Notes: a model not told the origin generated them from the letters alone. Positions 1 through 6,477 are shown, numbered from the stretch's first letter. The stretch is 9,815 bases of DNA from JACDAS01 sp046262415 (GCA_046262415.1 JBHEMU010000196.1:1-9815); one strand, 5' to 3'. Numbers and translations are program-made.

Positions 1-83
1 GACCTCCTCCGGGTCGAGCACGTTGAGCAGCGCCGCCGCCGCCCTCGGCTGACTGGCCCTACAGGTTCCGCGGCGCGCTGCCG

Positions 84-1643
84 ATGAGGAGCCAGATGCC
101 CGACATCGGTCATGCCCTGGACGAGATCGGAGGAATCACCCTCACGTGGGCTCCGGTGATCTTCTTCGCGTTCGTCATCTACCTGCTCTGGCGGACGCTG
201 CAGATGATGCCCCGCATCAAGCCCGCCGAGGTCCAGTCGCACTCCTCGTCGGTCGTGAACTGGAAGGACGTCGCCGGGGCGGAGGACGCGAAGGCCGAGC
301 TGATGGAGGTGGTCGACTTCCTCCGTCACCCGAAGCGCTTCGAGCGTCTCGGAGCGCGGGTCCCGAAGGGGATCCTGCTCTACGGGCCGCCTGGGACCGG
401 GAAGACGCTGCTCGCCAAGGCGTGCGCGCACGAATCCGGGGCGAGCTTCTACTCGTCGAGCGCGTCCGCGTTCGTAGAGATGTTCGCGGGCCTCGGCGCC
501 TCCAGGATCCGCAAGCTCTTCGCGACGGCGCGCAAGAACGCGCCCTCGATCGTCTTCATCGACGAGCTGGACGCCGTCGGCGCCGCCCGCACCGGGCACG
601 GCTTCAACCGTGAGCAGGACCAGACGCTGAACCAGCTTCTCGTCGAGCTGGACGGCTTCGGCAGCCACGACCAGGTGGTGGTGATGGGTGCCTCGAACCG
701 CCTCCAGGACCTCGACCCGGCGCTGCTCCGCCCCGGTCGCTTCGACCGGCAGCTGCTCGTCTCGCCGCCGGACCTCGCCGGGAGGGAGGCAATCCTCCGC
801 GTCCACACCCGCGGTAAGCCGCTCGGGCCCGACATCGACCTCTCGCGCATCGCGCGCCAGACCGCCGGGCTGACCGGCGCAGATCTGGCGAACATCGCCA
901 ACGAGGCGGCCATCTTCGCCGGCCGGCAGGAGCTGCACCACATCCTTCAGGAGCACTTCGAGGCGGCGATGGAGCGGGTCGTCGCCGGGCTGCAGCAGCG
1001 CCGCGTCGTCAGCGAGAAGGAGAAGCGGATCCTCGCCTACCACGAGGGCGGGCACGCGCTCATGTCGGTCCTGATGGGCGATACGATCCCCGTCCAGAAG
1101 GTGACGATCGTGTCGCGCGGGCAGGCGCTCGGCTACACGCTCAACCTCCCCGCAGAAGACCGCTACCTGCACACGAAGGAAGAGCTGGTCGACATGATGA
1201 AGGTCTTTCTCGCCGGCCGCGCGGCGGAGCAGGTCGTGTTCGGCCGCGTTACGAACGGGGCCGCCAACGACCTCGAGAAGGCGACCGAGATGGCGAGGGC
1301 GATGGTGTTCGAGTACGGCATGTCCGACACGGTCGCCTCGCGGACGATGCGTGCCGACAACTACTCGCTCTCGGAGGAGACCAAGCGTCTGCGCGACAGC
1401 GAGCAGGCTCGGCTCACGGACGGCGCCTACGAGGAGGCGACCCGGCTGCTGATCAAGCACCGCGCGTCGCTCGACCGGATCGCCGACCGCCTGCTGGAGA
1501 AGGAGACGATCCTCCGGGACGAGCTCCTCCAGATGCTCGAGGAGACTCAGTCGGAGTCGCGCGCCAGCGACGCCGTCGGCACGATCCGCGTGCACGCGTC
1601 GCAGAACGGCAACGAGCCGTCCGGCGCCGTCACCGCCCAGTAG
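84..1643 (+). CDS. ftsH: Short FtsH-type AAA+ zinc metalloprotease (519 aa), single membrane span
   Basis: Membrane-anchored ATP-dependent protease, expected to unfold and degrade membrane or cytosolic proteins as a hexamer. Visible in order: one hydrophobic segment at about residues 21-40; Walker A GPPGTGKT at 101-108; the FVEMF pore loop at 130-134; Walker B IVFIDELD at 156-163; the second region of homology ending in LLRPGRFDR with the two arginine fingers R216 and R219; the zinc motif HEGGH at 320-324, with D396 in AANDLEKAT as likely third ligand. All catalytic positions are present. It is shorter than usual FtsH (about 600-650 aa) because the first membrane span and the extracytoplasmic domain are missing; the usual HEAGH reads HEGGH. 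The start is uncertain: ATG at 96 (M5) has AGGAG at 87-91, which overlaps the first ATG at 84. A frame from the left window edge ends at 85-87, overlapping this ATG, but I could not recognise it as a gene. Family call is firm; orthology to housekeeping FtsH is less so. Confidence 0.93.
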   Translation: MRSQMPDIGHALDEIGGITLTWAPVIFFAFVIYLLWRTLQMMPRIKPAEVQSHSSSVVNWKDVAGAEDAKAELMEVVDFLRHPKRFERLGARVPKGILLYGPPGTGKTLLAKACAHESGASFYSSSASAFVEMFAGLGASRIRKLFATARKNAPSIVFIDELDAVGAARTGHGFNREQDQTLNQLLVELDGFGSHDQVVVMGASNRLQDLDPALLRPGRFDRQLLVSPPDLAGREAILRVHTRGKPLGPDIDLSRIARQTAGLTGADLANIANEAAIFAGRQELHHILQEHFEAAMERVVAGLQQRRVVSEKEKRILAYHEGGHALMSVLMGDTIPVQKVTIVSRGQALGYTLNLPAEDRYLHTKEELVDMMKVFLAGRAAEQVVFGRVTNGAANDLEKATEMARAMVFEYGMSDTVASRTMRADNYSLSEETKRLRDSEQARLTDGAYEEATRLLIKHRASLDRIADRLLEKETILRDELLQMLEETQSESRASDAVGTIRVHASQNGNEPSGAVTAQ

Positions 1644-1681
1644 TCGGACGCGGACGGCCCGGCCCGGCCGGGGCGCGGCGG

Positions 1682-1694
1682 TACGATAGGTCCG
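1682..1694 (+). promoter_or_regulatory. Probable leaderless promoter of the sufS operon
   Basis: TACGAT at 1682-1687 fits the actinobacterial -10 pattern TANNNT and lies exactly 6 nt before the GTG start at 1694. A transcription start 7 nt after the hexamer would be the G of the start codon, giving a leaderless mRNA. No good Shine-Dalgarno sequence precedes this GTG, which agrees. No convincing -35 hexamer is visible. The same geometry is seen before dcd (TAGAAT at 7046-7041 on the minus strand). Confidence 0.6.
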
Positions 1695-2938
1695 TGGCCG
1701 TCCAGGCGAAGCCGAAGCTCGACGCGCCGCGCGTGCGCGCCGACTTCCCGGTCTTCGAGCACGCGGTGCACGGGAAGCCGCTGGCCTACCTGGATTCGGC
1801 GGTCACGGCGCAGAAGCCGCGGCAGGTGCTCGACGCGATGCGAGACTTCTACGAGACCTCGTACGCGAACGTGCACCGGGGCGTCTACGCCCTGTCGGAG
1901 CGCGCGACCGCCGGTTTCGAGGGCGCGAGGGAAACCGTGCGCGCGTTCGTCAACGCGCCGGCGGCACGCGAGGTGATCTTCACGCGGAACGCCACCGAGG
2001 GCCTGAACCTCGTCGCGTACGCGTGGGGCCTCTCGAACCTCGGCCCGGGCGACGTGGCGGTGGTCACGGAGCTCGAGCATCACTCCAACTTCGTCCCGTG
2101 GCAGTACATCGCCGGGCGCACCGGCGCCTCGTTCCGCATGATCCGCCTCGACGACTCCGGTGAGCTCGATCTCGGCACGCTCGACGAGATCGCGGCCGGC
2201 GGGCGGGTGAAGGTCGTCGCCAACAACCTCGTCTCGAACGCCCTCGGCACGATCAACCCCGTCGAGCGCCTGGCCGCGTGGGCGCACGAGCAGGGCGCGA
2301 TCATGGTCGTGGACGCCGCGCAGGCCGCTCCGCACATGCGGATCGACGTGCAGGCGCTCGACTGCGACTTCCTGGCCTTCTCGGCGCACAAGCTGTGCGG
2401 GCCGAGCGGCGTCGGCGCCCTGTGGGGCCGCGCCGAGCTGCTCGAGGCGATGGAGCCCTTCAACCTCGGCGGCCACATGATCCGCAAGGTGCGCCTGGAG
2501 GAGACGACCTGGGGAGAGCTGCCGCACAAGTTCGAGGCGGGGACGTCACCGATCGCGGAGGCGGTCGGCTTCGGCGCGGCCATCGACTACCTCGAGGACG
2601 TCGGCCTCGAGGCGATCGCAGATCACGAGCACGAGCTCACGGTCGACGCCCTGGAGCGGCTCGCCGAGGTGCCGGGGATGCGGCTCTACGGGCCGCCTGC
2701 GGAACGCCGCGCCGGCATCGTCTCGTTCAACCTCGAGGGCGTGCACCCCCACGACGTCGCGCAGATCCTCGACCTCGACGGAATCGCGATCCGCGCCGGG
2801 CACCACTGCTGCCAGCCGCTGATGACCCGCTTCGGCGTCGCGGCGACGAACCGCGCCAGCTTCTACCTCTACACCATCCCCGAGGAGATCGACCGCCTCG
2901 TCGACGGCCTGCACAAGGCCAAGAAGCTCCTGGGATAG
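1694..2938 (+). CDS. sufS: SufS cysteine desulfurase
   Basis: PLP-dependent class V aminotransferase-fold enzyme that converts cysteine to alanine and a protein-bound persulfide, the sulfur source for Fe-S cluster assembly. Visible: the EHHSN motif at 128-132 (H129 expected to stack on PLP), D207 and Q210 in VVDAAQ, the PLP lysine K233 in SAHK, FEAGTS at 280-285, and the persulfide cysteine C372 in AGHHCCQPL (369-376), next to a second cysteine, C373. R388 in NRASFYLY matches the substrate-carboxylate arginine. At 414 aa it has the normal SufS (group II) length. The start is GTG with no leader; the gene opens the operon and sits 7 nt before sufU, its expected acceptor partner. The usual LDNAAT motif near the N-terminus reads LDSAVT at 33-38, which is tolerable variation. 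Called SufS rather than CsdA or kynureninase-like because of the sufU neighbour. Confidence 0.95.
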   Translation: MAVQAKPKLDAPRVRADFPVFEHAVHGKPLAYLDSAVTAQKPRQVLDAMRDFYETSYANVHRGVYALSERATAGFEGARETVRAFVNAPAAREVIFTRNATEGLNLVAYAWGLSNLGPGDVAVVTELEHHSNFVPWQYIAGRTGASFRMIRLDDSGELDLGTLDEIAAGGRVKVVANNLVSNALGTINPVERLAAWAHEQGAIMVVDAAQAAPHMRIDVQALDCDFLAFSAHKLCGPSGVGALWGRAELLEAMEPFNLGGHMIRKVRLEETTWGELPHKFEAGTSPIAEAVGFGAAIDYLEDVGLEAIADHEHELTVDALERLAEVPGMRLYGPPAERRAGIVSFNLEGVHPHDVAQILDLDGIAIRAGHHCCQPLMTRFGVAATNRASFYLYTIPEEIDRLVDGLHKAKKLLG

Positions 2939-2945
2939 GCCGCTG

Positions 2946-3377
2946 ATGACCGAGTTCGACCAGCTCTACCGGGAGGTGATCCTGGACCACTACAGGAACC
3001 CGCGCGGGCACGGGACGCTCGAGGGCGCCGACGCCGAGGCCGAGGGCCAGAACCCCCTTTGCGGCGACGAGGTCTCGGTCTTCGTGAACTTCTCCGCCGA
3101 CGGCGCGATCGAGGAGATCCGCTTCGACGGGCGCGGCTGCGCGATCAGCCAGGCGGCGACCTCGATGCTCGTGGAGCTCGTCCGGGGGCGGAACGCGAAC
3201 GAGGTGGCGATGCTGTCGAAGGACGAGCTGCTCGACGAGCTCGGCATCCCCCTCTCGCCGATGCGGCTGAAGTGCGCCATGCTCGGCCTGACGACGCTGA
3301 AGGTGGCCCTGCACAAGGCGAAGGGGACGCCGCTGCCAGATGGGCTGGCCGGACTCGACGGGCTCGAGCTGAAGTAG
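2946..3377 (+). CDS. sufU: SufU-type sulfur-transfer / Fe-S scaffold protein, short form
   Basis: NifU-N/IscU-fold protein that accepts persulfide sulfur from SufS and passes it on to cluster assembly. Expected zinc ligands are present: C39 and D41 in NPLCGDE, C65 in GRGCAIS, C110 in RLKCAML. In IscU a histidine precedes the third cysteine; here it is lysine (K109), as in SufU. However, C65 and C110 are only 45 residues apart, which matches IscU (about 43) and not the roughly 60 seen in Bacillus or mycobacterial SufU. The SufU-specific insertion of about 17-20 residues is therefore missing. The C-terminus carries a short LPDGLAGLDGL tail. ATG start 7 nt after sufS with only a weak ribosome-binding site, so translation is probably coupled. 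Assignment to SufU rests on the lysine, the aspartate and the sufS neighbour; a divergent IscU is the alternative. Confidence 0.9.
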   Translation: MTEFDQLYREVILDHYRNPRGHGTLEGADAEAEGQNPLCGDEVSVFVNFSADGAIEEIRFDGRGCAISQAATSMLVELVRGRNANEVAMLSKDELLDELGIPLSPMRLKCAMLGLTTLKVALHKAKGTPLPDGLAGLDGLELK

Positions 3378-3385
3378 CGATCCGG

Positions 3386-3715
3386 GTGGCGGAGGTAACG
3401 GTGTGCCCGGTCGACGAGCTGCGGCCGGGTGAGGTGAGGATCGTCCACGCGGGCGAGATCACGGTCGGCGTCTACAACCTCGGCGGCGAGCTCTACGCGC
3501 TCGAGGATCGCTGCTCGCACGACGACGGCCCGCTGTGCGAGGGCGACTTCGACGCCGAGGAGGGCTATGCGATCTGCCCGCGCCACGGGGCGCGGATCGA
3601 CATCCGGAGCGGTCGCGCGCTGACCCTGCCCGCCGTCTTTCCCGTCGAGACGTTCCCGGTGCGGGCCGACGACGGGATGATCAAAGTGGACATCAGCCGA
3701 GGGAGGACCGTGTGA
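3386..3715 (+). CDS. Small Rieske [2Fe-2S] ferredoxin of the SUF operon
   Basis: A 109-aa single-domain Rieske protein, likely a soluble electron carrier. Ligand motifs are C43-x-H45 (RCSHDDG) and C64-x2-H67 (ICPRHGARIDI), 18 residues apart, as in the ferredoxin components of ring-hydroxylating dioxygenases. No dioxygenase gene is nearby. Actinobacterial SUF operons (Streptomyces, for example) often include such a protein, so a role as electron donor or accessory in Fe-S assembly is more likely; this is inference. Start choice: GTG at 3386, 8 nt after sufU, keeps the first beta strand of the Rieske fold. GTG at 3401 has a much better GGAGGT site (3391-3396) but would remove that strand. The stop overlaps the next gene in GTGA. 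Confidence 0.88.
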   Translation: MAEVTVCPVDELRPGEVRIVHAGEITVGVYNLGGELYALEDRCSHDDGPLCEGDFDAEEGYAICPRHGARIDIRSGRALTLPAVFPVETFPVRADDGMIKVDISRGRTV

Positions 3716-4500
3716 ACGCCGCCGCTGTCCAGGGAGAGCTCTGGGGCTCCCGTGCCCGCGACTGGGCCGACATCCAGGAGCAGGGAGCGCTGCCGCTCTT
3801 CGAGTCGGTCGCCGACGGGATGGGCGTCGGCACGGGAACGAGGCTGCTCGACGTCGCCTGCGGCGCCGGGCTCTTCTGCGCGCTCGCCGCCGACGCAGGC
3901 GCGGAGGTGGCGGGACTGGACGCCTCCGTGGGCATGATCGAGATCGCACGCGAGCGCGTTCCCGAGGGCGACTTCAGGGTCGGTGACATGGAGGAGCTGC
4001 CCTTCGCGGACGGAGCCTTCGACCTAGTCACCGGCTTCAACGCGTTCCAGTTCGCGACCGACGCGGTGCGCGCGGTGCGCGAGGCGGGGCGCGCGGTCCA
4101 CGGGGAAGGACGGGTCGTGGTCGCGGTGTGGGGGGCGCAGGACGACTGCGACGCGTCGGCGGTGCTCGCTGCGATCCGGACGCTCCTGCCGGACGCTCTC
4201 CCGGGAGGAGCCGGTCCGTACGCGTTCTCCGACGAGGGCGCGCTCGTGCGGCTCGTCGAGACGGCGGGCCTACGCGCAGGCGACGTGCACGAGGTCCCGT
4301 GCCCGTGGACCTACCCCGATCTGGACACGGCCGTCCGCGGTCTGGCCTCCGCCGGCCCCGCGGTGCTCGCCGAGCGGACGGTCGGCCGGGAGGCGGTGGA
4401 GCGCGCCGTGGCCGAGGCCCTGCAGCCGTTCGGGGACCTCGCCACCGGGACGTACCGGCTCGAGAACGTGTTCCAGTACGTGGTCGCGCGCCCCGCCTGA
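3712..4500 (+). CDS. Class I SAM-dependent methyltransferase (UbiE/Methyltransf_11-like)
   Basis: A 262-aa soluble methyltransferase of unknown substrate. SAM-binding motif I is LLDVACGAGLF at residues 45-55, the acidic residue at the end of strand 2 is D70 in GLDAS, and GDMEELPF (91-98) followed by FDLVTGFNAFQF (103-114) gives motifs II and III. The C-terminal half is the variable substrate cap. Start GTG at 3712 is fixed by GGGAGG at 3701-3706 with 5-nt spacing and overlaps the Rieske stop in GTGA, which implies translational coupling. The stop shares one base with the start of the next methyltransferase. Small-molecule methylation is expected from the family. Nothing shows a link to Fe-S assembly beyond the shared operon. 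Confidence 0.88.
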   Translation: MNAAAVQGELWGSRARDWADIQEQGALPLFESVADGMGVGTGTRLLDVACGAGLFCALAADAGAEVAGLDASVGMIEIARERVPEGDFRVGDMEELPFADGAFDLVTGFNAFQFATDAVRAVREAGRAVHGEGRVVVAVWGAQDDCDASAVLAAIRTLLPDALPGGAGPYAFSDEGALVRLVETAGLRAGDVHEVPCPWTYPDLDTAVRGLASAGPAVLAERTVGREAVERAVAEALQPFGDLATGTYRLENVFQYVVARPA

Positions 4501-5132
4501 TGCTGGACGCCCGCGTCCGCGCCGTGCTCGGGCGGCTCGAGGCCGAGGACGCCGACGAGCGCGCGCGCGGACTTCCCGGCGACCGGCGCGCCCGGCAGGT
4601 CGCCCGCACGACGGGCCGGTTCCTGTTCGCGCTGGTAGCGCCCCAGACCGACTGCGAGGTGCTCGAGATCGGCGGCTCGCGCGGCTACTCGACGATCTGG
4701 CTCGCGGCCGGCGTCCGCTACCTCGGAGGCCGCGTTCTCTCGCTCGAGCACGATCCGGCGAAGATCGACGCTTGGCGCCGGAACATCGGCGAGGCGGGAC
4801 TGGCCGACTGGGCCGAGCTCGTCCCGGGCGACGCCTACGAGACGCTGCCCGGCATCGACGACGTGTTCGACGTGTGCTTCCTCGACGCGGAGAAAGGCGA
4901 CTACGAGCAGCTCTTCGGGCTCGCGCGGGGCAAGCTCGAGCCGGGCGCGGTCATCGTTGCCGACAACGTGCTCTCGCACGAGGAGACGCTCGGCGCCTAC
5001 TCTCGGGCCCGCCAGGGCGATCCGACCCTGGAGAGCGTGACCGTCCCGCTCGACCGGGGGCTCGAGCTGTCGGTCGTCCTGTCGACCCAGTCGCTAGAGT
5101 ACGAGCAACGCGGAAAGGAGGTGGTCCGATAG
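4500..5132 (+). CDS. O-methyltransferase-like SAM-dependent methyltransferase
   Basis: A 210-aa protein resembling the caffeoyl-CoA/catechol O-methyltransferase family. Motif I is VLEIGGSRGYSTIWLA at 54-69; E83 in LSLEHDP is the ribose-binding acidic residue; FLDAEKGDYEQLF begins at 128 with D129, and ADNVL (154-158) supplies the Asp-Asn pair that in the family binds the divalent metal. An N-terminal helical region rich in Arg and acidic residues (1-40) precedes the fold. The ATG at 4500 shares its A with the upstream stop (TGATG) and lacks its own ribosome-binding site, so it probably relies on coupling. The upstream portion of the same reading frame (from 4128) is a shadow of the previous gene. 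A metal-dependent O-methyltransferase of small hydroxylated substrates is the best guess. A putative -10 hexamer, TAGAGT at 5095-5100, lies in its 3' end. Confidence 0.87.
   Translation: MLDARVRAVLGRLEAEDADERARGLPGDRRARQVARTTGRFLFALVAPQTDCEVLEIGGSRGYSTIWLAAGVRYLGGRVLSLEHDPAKIDAWRRNIGEAGLADWAELVPGDAYETLPGIDDVFDVCFLDAEKGDYEQLFGLARGKLEPGAVIVADNVLSHEETLGAYSRARQGDPTLESVTVPLDRGLELSVVLSTQSLEYEQRGKEVVR
5113..5127 (+). promoter_or_regulatory. Near-perfect extended Shine-Dalgarno sequence
   Basis: GAAAGGAGGTGGTCC matches the complement of the 16S rRNA 3' end usual in actinobacteria (AGAAAGGAGGTGATCC) at 14 of 15 positions, and the mismatch still allows a G-U pair. It lies inside the last codons of the O-methyltransferase and 4 nt before the overlapping stop/start TAGTG. 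It is by far the strongest ribosome-binding site in the window, although no long ORF follows. Confidence 0.7.
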
Positions 5133-5173
5133 TGGAAGATTCCAGTACGGGCAGCGGAGGTACCAGCGGGTAG
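5132..5173 (+). CDS. Putative 13-codon micro-ORF after a strong ribosome-binding site
   Basis: A GTG at 5132-5134 shares a base with the O-methyltransferase stop (TAGTG) and is 4 nt after the extended, near-perfect Shine-Dalgarno match, with 9 nt from its AGGAGGT core. It encodes VEDSSTGSGGTSG and stops at TAG 5171-5173. The peptide is Ser/Gly/Thr rich, has no recognisable motif and is probably unfolded. The last third of the ORF overlaps the outer helix of the RNA structure below, so ribosomes on it could alter folding. It could be a leader-like peptide, a ribosome-loading site or chance. I do not recognise it. Confidence 0.35.
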   Translation: MEDSSTGSGGTSG

Positions 5174-5324
5174 GGGTGTGTCCCCGTGACCTGAAGGGAA
5201 CCGCCTAGCCAGCGTGGGGGACTCGCGCTACGCGCCGCCGGCCGTCGGGCCGGCCGGAAGCGTCCCTACCACTACGACGCTGGTGCTGGAAAAGGGCCGC
5301 GCTCTCGCGCGGCCCTTTCTCTTT
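5140..5324 (+). ncRNA. Candidate structured RNA with long-range helices and own terminator
   Basis: The stretch folds back on itself over 150 nt. TTCCAG (5140-5145) pairs with CTGGAA (5286-5291); ACCAGCG (5162-5168) pairs with CGCTGGT (5278-5284); GGTAGGG (5169-5175) pairs with CCCTACC (5264-5270), leaving a 7-nt bulge ACTACGA. Inside lie GTCCCC/GGGGAC (5180-5185 with 5217-5222) and GCCGGCC/GGCCGGC around a GTCG loop (about 5239-5256). A second CCAGCG at 5209-5214 could compete for the 3' strand, so two folds are possible. A terminator follows directly. A -10-like TAGAGT at 5095-5100 would start a transcript near 5107, about 215 nt long. No gene on this strand follows, so a riboswitch is unlikely; a small RNA or structured 3' UTR fits better. 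No known family could be matched by eye. Confidence 0.5.
5291..5324. terminator. Strong bidirectional intrinsic terminator
   Basis: AAAGGGCCGCG (5291-5301) and CGCGGCCCTTT (5308-5318) form an 11-bp perfect stem with a 6-nt loop, followed by TTTCTCTTT (5316-5324). On the minus strand the same stem ends in AAAGGGCC... read as CCTTTT, so it can also stop the convergent transcript of the 62-aa membrane protein, whose stop codon is only about 24 nt away. Confidence 0.85.
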
Positions 5325-5347
5325 CCCGGCACGGCTCGCGTGGGGGG

Positions 5348-5536
5348 TCAGCGCCTCGTAGTCGTCGGCGCCCCGCCGCCGAGCGGCCGATCCATGCCGA
5401 GGGCGTCGACGAGGAGCCCAGCGGCGGTGGCGGCCAGTCCGAGCGACCAGACGTCGGTCGGGTCGTCGACGAACACTCCGATCACGAACAGGATCACGGC
5501 GACGAACAGAAGCAGCGCTTTGATGCCGACGGTCAT
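5348..5536 (-). CDS. Small two-span membrane protein, function unknown
   Basis: A 62-aa protein with two hydrophobic segments: about residues 6-23 (KALLLFVAVILFVIGVF) and about 29-47 (VWSLGLAATAAGLLVDALG), joined by the short polar loop VDDPTD. The C-terminal tail (48-62) is Gly/Pro/Thr/Arg rich and probably cytoplasmic. The ATG at 5536 is supported by AGGAGG at 5546-5541 with 4-nt spacing. It lies 56 nt downstream of the SDR-like gene in the same direction, so it may be the last gene of the dcd operon, and it ends just before the shared terminator. I do not recognise a named family; small hydrophobic proteins of this layout are common and uncharacterised in actinobacteria. Confidence 0.75.
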   Translation of the reverse strand: MTVGIKALLLFVAVILFVIGVFVDDPTDVWSLGLAATAAGLLVDALGMDRPLGGGAPTTTRR

Positions 5537-5592
5537 GGGGCCTCCTGGTGGGTGGGTGGACGGAAGCTTCGCGCATCCGGCAGACGGACGCG

Positions 5593-6477
5593 TCAGACAG
5601 CGCGCCGGAGCTGCTCGTCCAGCCCCGTCAGCCGGACGCCGAACACCGCGCGCGCGGGCTCGATGTCGCCGACGTTGTCCCCGTGGGCGAGCATCGTCAG
5701 CTGGTCACGGGTGATCGGTGCGCCGGCGAGGCGCTCGGTCAGCGCCGCCACCGCCCGCATCATCCCGAACGGGACGTGGACGGTCGCCCTTCGCTTGCCG
5801 AGCGTGCGGCGGATGCGCTCGTAGAGCTCGTTCCAGGTCACGGCGTCGGGGCCGCCGAGGTCGAAGGTCTCCCCGGCGGCGCCCGGGTGGTCGACCGCGG
5901 CCGCGAAGTGGGCGGCGACGTCCTCGACCCAGATCGGCTGCAGCCGCTGGTCGCCTGGCCCGATCACGGTCGTGACGGGCGACCAGCGCACCTGGCGGAT
6001 GAACGTCGGCAGCACGCCCCCGTCGCGGCCGAAGACGAAGCTCGGACGGAAGATCACGTGCTCGAGCGGTGAGCGCAGGACGGTCTCCTCCATCGTCCAC
6101 TTCGCCCGGTAGTACGGCACGAGCTCCCGCGTCTCCTCGGACGTGCCGAGGGCGCTCATCAGCACGATGCGTCGAGCTCCGGCAGCTTCGGCGGCCGCGA
6201 CGAGGTCGCGGGTGCCGCGCATCATGATCCGCTCGAAGTCGTCCGGGGCGCCCTTGATGATCGCGACGAGGTGCACGACGACGTCGGCCCCCTCACAGGC
6301 GCGGCGAAGACTCTCGGCGTCCGTCATGTCGCCCTCGACGAGCTCGCAGCCCCAGCTCGCGAGGGTCGCCGCACGATCCGGCCGGCGGACGAGGCAGCGC
6401 ACGGGCAGGTCGCGGCCTCGCAGCGCGTGCACGACCCTCGGGCCGATGAAGCCGGTGCCTCCGGTGACGAGGATCAT
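5593..6477 (-). CDS. Atypical SDR / NDUFA9-like NAD(P)-binding protein
   Basis: A 294-aa Rossmann-fold protein of the extended/atypical short-chain dehydrogenase group (NmrA-like, complex I NDUFA9-like, UDP-sugar epimerase relatives). The nucleotide-binding motif TGGTGFIG is at 5-12, right at the N-terminus; GD-MTD at 49-53 and ADVVVHLVA at 64-72 follow the usual strand order. S108 and Y122-xxx-K126 (YYRAK) could form the catalytic triad, so activity is possible. FRPSFVFGRDGG (143-154) and the IWVEDVA segment (182-188) are typical of the family. Start ATG at 6477 is chosen because it opens directly on strand 1 and overlaps the dcd stop by 4 nt (ATGA); the same frame upstream is a shadow of dcd. 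Substrate is unknown; roles proposed for relatives include quinone-linked and cofactor-binding functions. Confidence 0.9.
   Translation of the reverse strand: MILVTGGTGFIGPRVVHALRGRDLPVRCLVRRPDRAATLASWGCELVEGDMTDAESLRRACEGADVVVHLVAIIKGAPDDFERIMMRGTRDLVAAAEAAGARRIVLMSALGTSEETRELVPYYRAKWTMEETVLRSPLEHVIFRPSFVFGRDGGVLPTFIRQVRWSPVTTVIGPGDQRLQPIWVEDVAAHFAAAVDHPGAAGETFDLGGPDAVTWNELYERIRRTLGKRRATVHVPFGMMRAVAALTERLAGAPITRDQLTMLAHGDNVGDIEPARAVFGVRLTGLDEQLRRAV

Noticed and set aside
1..83. Minus-strand reading LLNVLDPEEV, recalling the end region of ROK-family kinases
   Set aside because: The frame would need about 200 more residues upstream, where ftsH lies; only a short start beyond the left edge is possible and no ribosome-binding site is seen. 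No gene is claimed in these bases.
1663..1673. CCCGGCCGGG palindrome as terminator of the ftsH-like gene
   Set aside because: Only a 10-bp palindrome without a loop or T-tract, in an extremely GC-rich stretch; chance is likely.
1547..2527. 326-aa minus-strand ORF opposite sufS
   Set aside because: Antisense shadow of sufS with no recognisable domain.
3401..3715. Alternative start of the Rieske protein at GTG 3401
   Set aside because: The ribosome-binding site GGAGGT is better, but the start would delete the first beta strand of the domain. Kept as a real alternative and not as the main call.
5177..5260. Riboswitch (cobalamin, glycine, ZTP or c-di-AMP type) or SRP/4.5S RNA
   Set aside because: The conserved cores of these classes could not be found, and no plus-strand gene follows the terminator that a riboswitch could control.
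5214..5714. 166-aa plus-strand ORF starting inside the structured RNA
   Set aside because: It would read through the strong terminator and antisense to the 62-aa membrane protein and the SDR gene end.
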